DNA of 64,000 nt, taken from Alphaproteobacteria bacterium. Its GTDB lineage: Bacteria; Pseudomonadota; Alphaproteobacteria; GCA-2731375. Under the pieces are notes generated by a model. It worked only from the letters and a program-made list of their open reading frames with translations. It ran no database searches and was not told the DNA's origin. The DNA lies in the NCBI GenBank assembly GCA_021776235.1, contig JAJFGG010000062.1, forward strand, positions 17,559-81,558. Reading direction: 5' to 3'. Of this stretch, positions 46,996 through 55,592 are shown piece after piece (position 1 is the stretch's first letter; the number at the start of each line of letters is the position of its first letter). A program made the translations under genes and the position numbers.

Positions 46996-48146
46996 TGTAC
47001 TAAAATCTCCGCTTGCAAGGCGCCGGCCGCCTTGATGGTTTGCAGGATCGCGATCAGATCGCGGGGACCGACGCCAAGAGCATTCAGGCCATCGACCAGG
47101 TCGCGCAAGCTGACACCGGGCTTCAACATGGTCAGACGCTTGTCGCTGCCGTCGTCAATTTCGATGTCGCTGCGGTCCACGGTTGTTGTCTCGCCGGCCG
47201 AGGCAAAGGCGCCGGGTTGGGAAACCTGCTCGTTCTCGGTCACGCGTACGGTCAGATTGCCCTGGGCCACGGCCACTTCGCTGACCCGGACGCCGCCGCC
47301 CATGACGATGATGCCGGAGGCCTCGTCGATCACTACGCGGGCCGTCTGATCCGGCTCCACCACCAATTGTTCGATTTCAACCAGCAGATCGAATATCCGG
47401 CCCTTATATTCATCACCGGGAACCAGATCGATGGTCGTGGGATCCATTGCCCTGGCCAGCGGGCGGCCGAAATGTGCGTTGATCGCCTGGGATACACGGC
47501 GCGCGGTGGTCAGATCTGGATTGCGCAGGGCAATAGACGAGGTTTCGAGCGATGCCAGGCTAAAGGGCACTTCACGCTCGATAATGCCGCCGTTGGAAAT
47601 CCGGCCGCCCGTCGGAACGCCCTGGGTCACCGTGCCGCCTTCACCCTCGGCGACAAAGCCGCCAATGGCTACCGGTCCCTGCGCCACGGCATAGACTTCA
47701 CCATCCGCACCCAACATTGGCGTAACCAGCAGCATGCCGCCTTGCAAATTTGAGGCATCGCCCATGGTCGATACCACTACGTCCAAGCGTGTCCCGACAC
47801 GGGAAAAAGGCCGCAAATTGGCGGTAACCATCACGGCGGCCACATTCTCGGTGTTCAGGCTGGCATCGCGGGTATTGACGCCCAGGCGCTCCAACATGGC
47901 TTCAAGGCTCTGTTTTGTGAATGGCGCGTTGCGCAGGCTGTCGCCGGTACCGTTTAGGCCCACTACAAGGCCATAACCAATCAACAGGTTGTCACGAATA
48001 CCCTGGAAATCGGCGATGTCCTTGATCCGTGAGGCCCCAAGGGCGGGATATAAGGTGGCGCCAATCAGCAATCCGAGGATCCCGACAAAGGCACCCCGCC
48101 AGGGGGTCAGGCGACGTTGTGATGGTTTTTTGTGAGGTTTACTCAT
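46992..48146 (-). CDS. flgI: flagellar P-ring protein FlgI
   Basis: 384 residues from the ATG at 48146. A signal peptide-like hydrophobic stretch (about 18-38, ending ALG-A) leads to the mature start SRIKDIADFQGIRDNLLIGYGLVVGLNGTGDS-type sequence, diagnostic for FlgI. Forms the P ring in the peptidoglycan around the rod. An ATG at 48164 is also possible. First gene of the flgI-flgJ'-flgN unit, with a sigma-54 element upstream. Confidence 0.95.
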   Translation of the reverse strand: MSKPHKKPSQRRLTPWRGAFVGILGLLIGATLYPALGASRIKDIADFQGIRDNLLIGYGLVVGLNGTGDSLRNAPFTKQSLEAMLERLGVNTRDASLNTENVAAVMVTANLRPFSRVGTRLDVVVSTMGDASNLQGGMLLVTPMLGADGEVYAVAQGPVAIGGFVAEGEGGTVTQGVPTGGRISNGGIIEREVPFSLASLETSSIALRNPDLTTARRVSQAINAHFGRPLARAMDPTTIDLVPGDEYKGRIFDLLVEIEQLVVEPDQTARVVIDEASGIIVMGGGVRVSEVAVAQGNLTVRVTENEQVSQPGAFASAGETTTVDRSDIEIDDGSDKRLTMLKPGVSLRDLVDGLNALGVGPRDLIAILQTIKAAGALQAEILVQ

Positions 48147-48218
48147 TATAGCCGCGACCCGCATACACTTTAACCCGATAAAATCATGACGCGGACGAGG
48201 CCGCTTTCGACTATGACC

Positions 48219-48236
48219 ATGCGAGAAACATGCCAA
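48219..48236 (-). promoter_or_regulatory. candidate sigma-54 promoter of flgI
   Basis: Minus strand: TTGGCATGTTTCTCGCAT, with GG and GC ten bases apart; deviates from consensus in the C of GGCAC and in TTGC (TCGC). Predicted start near 48209, leader about 45-63 bases. Confidence 0.6.
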
Positions 48237-48461
48237 TTTTCTCGATAAATTTGTTTATTGAAATCAATAGCTTAAATTCAGTTCGTTACAAATTCTTTGG
48301 TTCCGGCGGAAAAATGTGCCCGGCACCGAGCGTTTTCTGCCGTGAAAATTCTGCCGTCGCCAGGGGCGTTACGGGCCTGGGCTTAACGAAGTATTTACGA
48401 CGATTAGCCATGGTACAGGCCGCTGGTAAGGTTTTGGCTGTCCGGAAGGACTAAATCTGCT

Positions 48462-48893
48462 ATGAAAATTTCGGGCTCCGGATCCATTCGTTCAGGCGCC
48501 ACGCGCCGGGTTGAACGCAAAGGCGATGGTACCGGTGCGACCTTCCGCATAGAGGCAGGTGACTCAGCGGAAGCGGCCGGTCAGACCCAGGCTGCGGCAG
48601 CCGTGGCTGGGGTCGGCTCTCTCTTGGCATTGCAGGAAGTTCCTGATGCTACCGAACAGCGCCGCCGCGCTGTGCAAAGAAGTGATGATATCCTTGATGA
48701 ATTGTATCAATTGCGCATTGGCCTGTTGACCGGCAGTGTGCCGCGGCAACGTTTGCGCCGGCTGGTGAAATTGTTGCGCGAGCGGCCGGGCGGTTACGCG
48801 GATCCGCAATTGGACAGTATTATTGCCGATATAGAGGTGCGAGCCGCGGTTGAATTGGCCAAACTGGAAATAACCGAAACTAAAAGGAAATAA
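48462..48893 (+). CDS. fliX: flagellar assembly regulator FliX
   Basis: 143 residues. FliX pattern: MKISGSGSIRSG at the start, then a helical C-terminal half with DDILDELYQLRIGLLTG and LLRERPGGYADPQLDSIIADIEVRAAVELAK. In Caulobacter FliX couples early basal-body assembly to the sigma-54 activator FlbD. GGAAGG lies upstream. It is divergent from flgI, so the 315-base gap contains both promoters. Confidence 0.92.
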   Translation: MKISGSGSIRSGATRRVERKGDGTGATFRIEAGDSAEAAGQTQAAAAVAGVGSLLALQEVPDATEQRRRAVQRSDDILDELYQLRIGLLTGSVPRQRLRRLVKLLRERPGGYADPQLDSIIADIEVRAAVELAKLEITETKRK

Positions 48894-49043
48894 CGGCCAT
48901 TAATGCAACCTATAGGGGTAAGGGGGTTGAATGATGGCGATGAAAATTTTTTTGCTAAGGATTCTTGATGCCGAAGGGTGAGATGACTATATTCCGCTCG
49001 TTTCTAGTCTGACACTCCTATCAACATTGCATGAGGCCGCTTC

Positions 49044-49463
49044 ATGTCGGAAGTTAAGCTTCCCAACAATTATCGACCTACCGAAAAAGAAAAGTTCATG
49101 AGCCCCCGGCAAAAGGAATTTTTCCGGCAACGCCTGCTGGGTTGGCGTGACGAAATTTTGCGCGATGCCCAGGGGACGATCCAGAATCTGCAGGAAGATG
49201 ACGGTCAAGCCCCGGACCTGGCCGACCGGGCGACGACGGAGTCTGAACGTTCCATCGAATTGCGCACCCGCGACCGGCAGCGGAAACTGGTTGGCAAGAT
49301 TGACGCCGCTCTGGGACGTATCGACGAAGGCAGTTACGGCTATTGCGATGATACGGGCGAGCCAATCGGCCTGAAGCGTCTGGAAGCCCGGCCGATCGCC
49401 ACCCTATCCATCGAGGCACAGGAACGTCACGAGCGCCGCGAACGGGTTCATCGCGACGAATAA
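49044..49463 (+). CDS. dksA: RNA polymerase-binding transcription factor DksA, cysteine-poor form
   Basis: 139 residues. Coiled-coil domain with the tip acid motif DLADRATTE and the zinc-finger region YGYCDDTGEPIGLKRLEARP followed by IATLSIEAQERHE. Three of the four zinc-ligand cysteines of E. coli DksA are replaced (Thr-Gly-Glu, Ser); only one Cys remains, so zinc is probably not bound. Such cysteine-poor DksA proteins are known in Proteobacteria. Acts with ppGpp at RNA polymerase. A terminator-like hairpin lies between this gene and the convergent flgH. Confidence 0.92.
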   Translation: MSEVKLPNNYRPTEKEKFMSPRQKEFFRQRLLGWRDEILRDAQGTIQNLQEDDGQAPDLADRATTESERSIELRTRDRQRKLVGKIDAALGRIDEGSYGYCDDTGEPIGLKRLEARPIATLSIEAQERHERRERVHRDE

Positions 49464-49687
49464 ACTCAGCCAAGCGGGGAGGCCGCGTCTTGGCAAACCC
49501 GGTCCAGGGACGCCGGTTCCGCTCGAGATCGCGGCCCTCGGCATGGGCGCACCCCATGCCTGCGACGAACCGGTTGTCCGCGCTGCATCGGGTAATTACG
49601 CTGGCTTTCAATCGTTGCGGAGCAACATCAAAGACCATCGGTATTGGCCCGGGTCGAAGATGGCTTAGGCAACCTGTTGCGATCGGA

Positions 49688-49721
49688 ACAAAACAAGGGG
49701 CCGGTGGATACACCGGCCCCT
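49688..49721 (-). terminator. terminator of the flgFGAH operon
   Basis: Perfect 11-base-pair stem (49696-49706 with 49711-49721) and a four-base loop, followed on the minus strand by TTGTTTTGTT. It lies 31 bases past the flgH stop. On the plus strand it could also limit read-through from dksA. Confidence 0.87.
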
Positions 49722-49751
49722 CGCTTCGAGAAATTCCCTTGGCAGGCAATG

Positions 49752-50531
49752 TTAGAAGGGGAATATCACGTCGTAGAGCTGCTGGCCGTAACGTGGTTGT
49801 TGTACGTCGGTCAGTTGTCCGGCGCCACCGTAGGCAATGCGGGCCTCGGCGATCTGGGTATGCTTGATGATGTTGCTGGCGGAAATGTCCTCCGGCCGCA
49901 CCACGCCGGTAATCGTCAGGATCCGTTTTTCGAAGTTTACCCGAACTTCCTGGGTGCCGGAGATGACCAGATTGCCGTTGGGTAAAACCTGCGTAATGAT
50001 CGCGGCGACGACAAGCTTGACGGATTCCTTACGAGCGATGGAGCCGGTGCCGTTGGACTTGGATTTCGTGCCCAGGCTGGTCAGGCTGGTAGGATCGACG
50101 GCTTCTGGAAGAATCCGGCTCAAGTTGCTTTCATAACCCAGAAAATTGGTTAAATCCGAGTCTTCCGCATTGTCCCGTGTGCGCGAGGTTGCGTTGTCCA
50201 ATGTTGCTTCATCGGCAATGGTAATATTTACGGTCAGAATATCGCCGATTTGCGATGCCCGTTGATCCTTGAAGAAGGCCCGGGCGCCGGGCCGCCAGAG
50301 GGAATTGGGCTCGTGCACCGCATGGCGTTCGCGCGGCATGGGTAATACCACCGGTTGGTATTTTCTAGCTTGAACCGGGTTCTTGATGGTGGTCATCGGC
50401 GGTTCGCTACCAATTGTGGTGATGCGGTCGACGACATTGCAGGCCCCGAGCATAAGCGCGGCGGCCGTAAATGCGACCATACGATATTGATTTGATTTCC
50501 GGCGAGAGTTGGTAAACACGTGAAACTCCAT
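49752..50531 (-). CDS. flgH: flagellar L-ring lipoprotein FlgH
   Basis: 259 residues. The signal ends in a lipobox LGAC with Cys31, so the mature protein is anchored in the outer membrane. Conserved FlgH pieces: SLWRPGARAFFKDQRA, VGDILTVNI-like IGDILTVNITIADEA, and LPNGNLVISGTQEVRVN. The start overlaps the flgA stop by one base (TAATG). Last gene of the operon. Confidence 0.95.
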   Translation of the reverse strand: MEFHVFTNSRRKSNQYRMVAFTAAALMLGACNVVDRITTIGSEPPMTTIKNPVQARKYQPVVLPMPRERHAVHEPNSLWRPGARAFFKDQRASQIGDILTVNITIADEATLDNATSRTRDNAEDSDLTNFLGYESNLSRILPEAVDPTSLTSLGTKSKSNGTGSIARKESVKLVVAAIITQVLPNGNLVISGTQEVRVNFEKRILTITGVVRPEDISASNIIKHTQIAEARIAYGGAGQLTDVQQPRYGQQLYDVIFPF

Positions 50532-51484
50532 TACTTGGTTGCGGCCACGGCGATCTGCCGGTTAAGTGCCGCTCGTACATGATCCGGCGCGATGACCTTG
50601 GCATCCAGCGCGCGTTTGCTTTGCATATTCATAATCCGGATGCTTTCGCCCAGGGATCCGTCCTCCAAGGCCCGGCCGGTTCCGCTGAGGCTAAGGCCGC
50701 CGCTATTTAGAGTGATTGTGACCATGGTGCCTTTGGCGATCAATATGGGGGTCCGCAGATCCGACCGCTTGAACGGCCGGTTCTGGCGTAGGTTCCGTTT
50801 GGCGGCAAGTCCGATCATTTGATCCGGGTGCTCTACGACATCGGATCCCAGTAGACGCAGGCTAAGTTCCATCCATTTGATATCAGCGTTGGTTATCTGT
50901 TGCCCCTTGCGAATGGTGCGGCCGGCTACGGGGACCCGGGCGACGAAGTCCACCCGGCCACGCAAGAGCCAGCGCTGTGAGTTGCCGTCGGACCTGTCAC
51001 TGTTGAGATAGGCGCTGAAGCGACCGCCGCCGCTGTCATGGCTTAGATCGTCAATTCGCAATGTGCCGCCCTGCTGCGGCCGCGGTACGCTGTTTTTGAG
51101 TCTGCTCAGGCGAATTTTGATCTGCCCTACGGCACCCTCCCGGCGGAACTCCCGGCGCAGCAATTCTGTGATTTCGGCTTCATCCACGATTTCGCCGCCG
51201 CGGCGTACAATCGCCCGGCTAACGCTGCGAGCCGGGCGCCAGGTCAGGCCATGGGCCCGGGCGATGGCTACGAGATGGCCTGTCTTGTAGACCGCGCTGC
51301 GCCCCGGCGCCGGGGCCGGGCCCACTTCCTGCCCAGCCAAGGCGCCGACGCCCGTGAACAGATCGCCCAGGGTAATGACGTCGCCCTCTACTGTTGTTTG
51401 CGGGCGCAATCGCACTTGGCTCAGGGCAGCCTGCGCAAACACGCAGACCAGCAGAAAGGTGATAATCGGGATTAGACGTTTCAC
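50531..51484 (-). CDS. flgA: flagellar P-ring assembly chaperone FlgA
   Basis: 317 residues with a Sec signal peptide (1-22, ending LSQ). The C-terminal SAF-like domain is clear: GRTIRKGQQITNADIKWME, LRQNRPFKRSDLRTP and LEDGSLGESIRIMNMQSKRALDAKVI. It is a periplasmic chaperone for FlgI ring formation. Placed between flgG and flgH, as in other Alphaproteobacteria. Confidence 0.93.
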   Translation of the reverse strand: MKRLIPIITFLLVCVFAQAALSQVRLRPQTTVEGDVITLGDLFTGVGALAGQEVGPAPAPGRSAVYKTGHLVAIARAHGLTWRPARSVSRAIVRRGGEIVDEAEITELLRREFRREGAVGQIKIRLSRLKNSVPRPQQGGTLRIDDLSHDSGGGRFSAYLNSDRSDGNSQRWLLRGRVDFVARVPVAGRTIRKGQQITNADIKWMELSLRLLGSDVVEHPDQMIGLAAKRNLRQNRPFKRSDLRTPILIAKGTMVTITLNSGGLSLSGTGRALEDGSLGESIRIMNMQSKRALDAKVIAPDHVRAALNRQIAVAATK

Positions 51485-51494
51485 GGCATCACTC

Positions 51495-52280
51495 CTATCT
51501 GAGGTTGGCCATGGTCCGCAGCATCTCGTCCGAAGCGGTGATGACGCGGGAGTTCATCTCATAGGCGCGCTGGGCGGTAATCAGAGAGGTGATTTCCGAG
51601 ACGGCATTCACGTTCGAAGTTTCCAGGAAGCCCTGGAGAACGCTGCCATAGCCTGGGCTGCCTGGTACGCCGGAGGTTGGGGGCCCCGAAGCGGGCGTTT
51701 CCAGAAACAGATTGCCGCCTTTGGACTCCAGACCTGCGTCATTGAAAAATATGGCCAGCTCCAGTTGCCCAACGACCGTGGGATCGACGGTGCCGTCGAC
51801 CTTGGCCGCGACTTCGCCATTTTCGTTGATGCTGACGTCGATCGTGTCGGAGGGAATGGTGATGCCCGGCGCCACGACAAAGCCGTCGCCGGTGACCAAT
51901 TGGCCATCGGAGCTGACCTGGAATGAACCGGCACGGGTATAGGCGTCCTCGCCACTTGGCAGGGTGACCCGGAAAAATCCTTTGCCCTGAATAGCCAGGT
52001 CATAGGTGTTGTCGGTACTGCGCAGATTGCCCTGCTCGGCGATGCGGTAGACGGCGGCGGTTTTTACGCCCGTGCCAACCTCGACGCCCGATGGCACCAC
52101 GGTGCCCGTATCCGAAGACTGGGTGCCACTACGGCGCAGGTTTTGATACAGCAGGTCCTGAAACTCGGCCCGCTGGCGGCGGAAACCCGAGGTGTTCATA
52201 TTGGCAATGTTGTTCGAAATTACTTCGACATTTAGCTGTTGGGCCAACATGCCGGTCGCTGCGATGCTTAAACTTCTCAT
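51495..52280 (-). CDS. flgG: flagellar distal rod protein FlgG
   Basis: 261 residues. N-terminal SLSIAATGMLAQQLNVEVIS with the NNIAN motif (NNIANMNTSGF) and C-terminal TSNVNAVSEITSLITAQRAYEMNS are the rod/hook signatures; length and the GVEVGTGVKTAAV segment identify FlgG. Starts 33 bases after flgF. Secreted through the flagellar apparatus without a signal peptide. Confidence 0.96.
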   Translation of the reverse strand: MRSLSIAATGMLAQQLNVEVISNNIANMNTSGFRRQRAEFQDLLYQNLRRSGTQSSDTGTVVPSGVEVGTGVKTAAVYRIAEQGNLRSTDNTYDLAIQGKGFFRVTLPSGEDAYTRAGSFQVSSDGQLVTGDGFVVAPGITIPSDTIDVSINENGEVAAKVDGTVDPTVVGQLELAIFFNDAGLESKGGNLFLETPASGPPTSGVPGSPGYGSVLQGFLETSNVNAVSEITSLITAQRAYEMNSRVITASDEMLRTMANLR

Positions 52281-52313
52281 TTTACTTGTTCCCTATAGCC
52301 AGACATGGCGATC

Positions 52314-53033
52314 TTAAACGCGGCCCAGAGATTCGATGGCCTCGGTCAACAGGTCACCATCTTCCTGCATTAAATTTGCTGTCGATTGATAGGACCGCGA
52401 TAAATCGATCATTTTGGTTATTTCCTTGATTGGCAGGACGTTCGAAGTTTCCAACATGCCCTGCAGTACGGATACATTGAGGGGCGGGATCTCCGGATCC
52501 TGCGTTTGATACAGGCCGGAGCCGACCGGGCTCAAATTCTGTTCGTTTTCGAAGCTCACGACGGCCAGTTTGGCGAGGGGCCCCTGGCTGTTGGAGACGG
52601 TGCCATCCCTGGCGATCGTCAGGGTAGGATCCTCGGGCGTTAGAACGATCGGCTGATCCTTGTCGTCCAGAATGGGGAAGCCTTCGTCGGTGACCAGTTG
52701 CCCGATCGCGTCCAGACGTAAATTGCCGTTGCGCGAGTAATACACACCCGTGTCGGTTTCTACTTTCAGATAACCGCCTTTGGTGACGGCCACGTCCATG
52801 GGGTTTTCCGTAGCCTTGAACTCGCCTTCGGCCAAATTGCGGGAGGTACCATAGTCACGCACATAGGAAACGGTGTCGCCGTTTTCAGTCGTTTCCAGAT
52901 ACTCTTCGAATAAGACACTCTCGGTCTTGTATCCGGTGGAGCTCATGTTCGCCAGATTGTTGGCGATCACTTCCATCTGGCGCTGCATGGCCATTTGGCG
53001 GGATAAGGTGATGTAACCTGTCAGTGCGGGCAT
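52314..53033 (-). CDS. flgF: flagellar proximal rod protein FlgF
   Basis: 239 residues from the ATG at 53033 (GAGG five bases upstream); the frame is open 22 codons further but that would cross the promoter. N-terminal LSRQMAMQRQMEVIANNLAN and C-terminal TSNVLPIKEITKMIDLSRSYQS mark a rod protein; the shorter length and order before flgG indicate FlgF. First gene of flgF-flgG-flgA-flgH. Confidence 0.94.
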   Translation of the reverse strand: MPALTGYITLSRQMAMQRQMEVIANNLANMSSTGYKTESVLFEEYLETTENGDTVSYVRDYGTSRNLAEGEFKATENPMDVAVTKGGYLKVETDTGVYYSRNGNLRLDAIGQLVTDEGFPILDDKDQPIVLTPEDPTLTIARDGTVSNSQGPLAKLAVVSFENEQNLSPVGSGLYQTQDPEIPPLNVSVLQGMLETSNVLPIKEITKMIDLSRSYQSTANLMQEDGDLLTEAIESLGRV

Positions 53034-53098
53034 TCTTGCCTCATAAAATCCGTTGTGGTTTTCTAGGTCATGGTTTCTCGTGTTGTCAGCCCTGATCA

Positions 53099-53115
53099 TG
53101 CACGGACCGTGCCAA
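53099..53115 (-). promoter_or_regulatory. candidate sigma-54 promoter of flgF operon
   Basis: Minus strand: TTGGCACGGTCCGTGCA, with GG and GC ten bases apart. The -24 half is perfect (TTGGCACG); the -12 half is GTGC instead of TTGC. Predicted start near 53088, leader about 55 bases to flgF. Confidence 0.75.
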
Positions 53116-53325
53116 CTCCCATGGCAAGCAAAATCAACGAGTTAACGTCGGATGACCCGCTCTGCAGCAGGCATTGGAGGCGCTCATGGCAGGCTTTGCC
53201 CGGCAAATAATGCCGAACCCGGCCAACGCTTAATAAAGCGGCCGGCACTTCAACCCCTTGTTAACTAAACTTCCTTATTTTGCCGGCATCAGATAGCCGA
53301 ACTAAGCGGGAAAGAAGGTGCGAGC

Positions 53326-53874
53326 ATGTCGGACGCGGATGTCGCCGAGGCTGACGACGTTGAAGGCGAAGAGGAACCAGAAGGCGAAGGTGGTGGCAAG
53401 AAGAAGCTGTCCGGCAAGAAACTGGTTTTGTTCATTGCCCTGCCATTGATACTGGTTTTGCTTGGTGGCGGCGTTGGCGCCTTTTATATGCTGTCGGGCG
53501 ACGATGCGGAGACCGAGGCCGCCCTTGAAGGCGAGGGCGCCGACGGGGAAGCCGGCCCGGGCGGTGGCAAAATTGTCTTCTATGATCTGCCCGAAATGCT
53601 GGTCAACCTGAACGCCGGCGGTAAACGGGCAAGTTACCTGAAAATTACCGTTGCCCTTGAACTGGAAAATGCCGAGGCCGTGCCCAAGTTGGAGGTGATC
53701 CTGCCGCGTGTGGTGCACAATTTTCAGGTCTACCTGCGGGAATTACGCCTGGAAGACCTGAAGGGTTCGGCCGGCCTGCTGCGCTTGAAGGAAGAACTAT
53801 TGATCCGCGTGCAACGGGCTGCGGGCGAAATCAGGATAAACGACGTCTTGTTTAAAGAAATGCTGGTGCAATAG
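53326..53874 (+). CDS. fliL: flagellar basal body-associated protein FliL
   Basis: 182 residues: an acidic, Gly-rich cytosolic start (about 1-35), one membrane segment (roughly 40-62), an acidic linker, and the periplasmic stomatin-like domain with YDLPEMLVNLNAGGKRASYLKI and a C-terminal INDVLFKEMLVQ ending. FliL surrounds stator units and supports torque. Precedes fliM, as expected. Upstream gene flgF is divergent. Confidence 0.93.
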   Translation: MSDADVAEADDVEGEEEPEGEGGGKKKLSGKKLVLFIALPLILVLLGGGVGAFYMLSGDDAETEAALEGEGADGEAGPGGGKIVFYDLPEMLVNLNAGGKRASYLKITVALELENAEAVPKLEVILPRVVHNFQVYLRELRLEDLKGSAGLLRLKEELLIRVQRAAGEIRINDVLFKEMLVQ

Positions 53875-53948
53875 AAAGCCGATCGGATCGCTTTGCCGTT
53901 TAAGGGCAAGATCCTCTGGAATAGCGTGAAGCGGGTGTAGGAGTTGCT

Positions 53949-55085
53949 ATGATTGAAGACGGTGACGACGAAGCGGTAAATGATGACGATGTCGCCGCCG
54001 AATGGGCTGCCATGGTCGATGACGGCGACGAAGGCGGGGACGACGATGATGTTGCCGCCGAATGGGCTGCCATGGCCGAGGACGATGGCGAAGGCGAAGA
54101 CGAGGGTGATTCTTCCGGCGCTGTTAACCGGGTCCTGAACCAGGATGAAATTGACAGTCTTCTGGGCTTCGACGCCGATGGTGACGAGGATGGGCAACGC
54201 CTGGGTATCCGGGCCATTATCAACAGTGCGCTGGTCTCGTACGAACGCCTGCCCATGTTGGAGGTGGTATTCGACCGCCTGGTGCGGGTGATGTCCACGT
54301 CGTTGCGGAACTTCACCTCCGACAATGTTGAAGTGTCATTGGACAACATCACCTCTATCCGTTTCGGCGACTATCTCAATTCCATACCCCTGCCGGCAAT
54401 GTTGACGGTGTTCAAGGCGTCTGAATGGGACAATTACGGACTTTTGACTGTAGATTCATCGCTGATCTATTCGATTGTCGACGTATTGCTGGGTGGCCGC
54501 AGAGGTACGGCGGCGATGCGTATCGAGGGGCGCCCCTATACCACGATCGAAATCTCGTTGGTGGAAGAGATGGTACACGTGGTGCTGGCGGATTTAAGCG
54601 CTTCGTTTGAGCCGTTGAGCCCGGTCAACTTCGTCTTTGACCGCTTGGAGACAAATCCACGCTTTGCCACCATTGCCCGGCCGGCCAACGCTGCCGTGCT
54701 GATCCGGCTGCGCATTGACATGGAGGACCGTGGCGGCCGGTTGGAGTTATTGCTGCCCTACGCCACGCTGGAGCCAATCCGCGAATTGCTGCTGCAGATG
54801 TTCATGGGCGAGAAGTTCGGCCGCGATGCGATCTGGGAAAGTCATTTGGCAACCGAACTTTGGGGCACGAATATCGAAGTCGAGGCGGTCTTGGAGGAGC
54901 AGTTTTTGACCATTGGCGAGGTTATGACTCTCGAAGTCGGTAACACCATGATGTTGAACTCCACCACCGATTCTTCGGTACAGCTTCGTTGCGGCGGCGT
55001 TTCGCTTTTACAGGGCAAAATGGGCCGGGTCGGCTCTCACGTTGCCGTCAATGTCACCGATGGCTTGCCAGGCCAGACGTCATGA
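53949..55085 (+). CDS. fliM: flagellar motor switch protein FliM with duplicated acidic N-terminal extension
   Basis: 378 residues. The usual N-terminal CheY-binding motif LNQDEIDSLLGFD begins near residue 63 and not at the N terminus. Ahead of it is a very acidic extension with two copies of AAEWAAM (residues 16-22 and 36-42), encoded by a 60-base tandem duplication whose core 22 bases are identical. The CheC-like middle domain (TSLRNFTSDNVEVSLDNI) and SpoA-like C-terminal domain (VLEEQFLTIGEVMTLEVG) are complete. TAGGAG precedes the ATG. Confidence 0.93.
   Translation: MIEDGDDEAVNDDDVAAEWAAMVDDGDEGGDDDDVAAEWAAMAEDDGEGEDEGDSSGAVNRVLNQDEIDSLLGFDADGDEDGQRLGIRAIINSALVSYERLPMLEVVFDRLVRVMSTSLRNFTSDNVEVSLDNITSIRFGDYLNSIPLPAMLTVFKASEWDNYGLLTVDSSLIYSIVDVLLGGRRGTAAMRIEGRPYTTIEISLVEEMVHVVLADLSASFEPLSPVNFVFDRLETNPRFATIARPANAAVLIRLRIDMEDRGGRLELLLPYATLEPIRELLLQMFMGEKFGRDAIWESHLATELWGTNIEVEAVLEEQFLTIGEVMTLEVGNTMMLNSTTDSSVQLRCGGVSLLQGKMGRVGSHVAVNVTDGLPGQTS
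53981..54100 (+). repeat. 60-bp tandem duplication inside fliM
   Basis: Units 53981-54040 and 54041-54100 match at 49 of 60 positions by hand count; 53994-54015 and 54054-54075 are identical. Exactly 20 codons each, so the frame is kept. Confidence 0.85.
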
Positions 55086-55522
55086 TAGACCAGGCGCTGA
55101 ATTTGGAGTTGTGGCTGGACGGCCTTGTCGCAATTCTGCTGATGATTACAGTCGGCTATTGTCTGGTTCTAAATCGCCGGCTGACGGCGCTACGGGGAAA
55201 CCAGGTTGAAATGCGGCAATTGTTGTCGGAATTCACCGCGGCGGCCAGGCAAGCCGAAAGCAGTGTCAGCCATTTGAAAATGGCCGGCGATCAGATCGGC
55301 GGCACCCTGGATCAACGAATGGCGGCGGCCAGAGCATTGGCGGACGAGTTGGGTTCCATAACTCAATCAGGCGCCCGCCTGGCGGATCGCATTGAAAGCG
55401 GTCTGGTTGGCCGCCCCAAGCCGGATCGGCAGGCCGCTCCGTCGGGGGAAAACAACGAGGGCTCGGGAAAGTTGTCGGAATCAGAACGGGAATTGGCCGA
55501 AATTCTGCGGCAAGCCCGTTAA
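55082..55522 (+). CDS. DUF6468 domain-containing flagellar-locus protein
   Basis: 146 residues. One N-terminal membrane segment (about 12-32), then a helical region with a conserved LNRRLTALRGNQVEMRQLL and a GGTLDQRMAAARALADEL segment, matching DUF6468. The ATG overlaps the fliM stop (ATGA). Found next to fliM in many Alphaproteobacteria; probably inner membrane with a cytoplasmic coiled coil. Function unknown. Confidence 0.8.
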   Translation: MIDQALNLELWLDGLVAILLMITVGYCLVLNRRLTALRGNQVEMRQLLSEFTAAARQAESSVSHLKMAGDQIGGTLDQRMAAARALADELGSITQSGARLADRIESGLVGRPKPDRQAAPSGENNEGSGKLSESERELAEILRQAR

Positions 55523-55592
55523 GCTTGACGCCACGAACCGGCCGGATGCCGGTTTGCTGGCGACAAAATGTTGCAACTGTTAGGTGCGCGCG

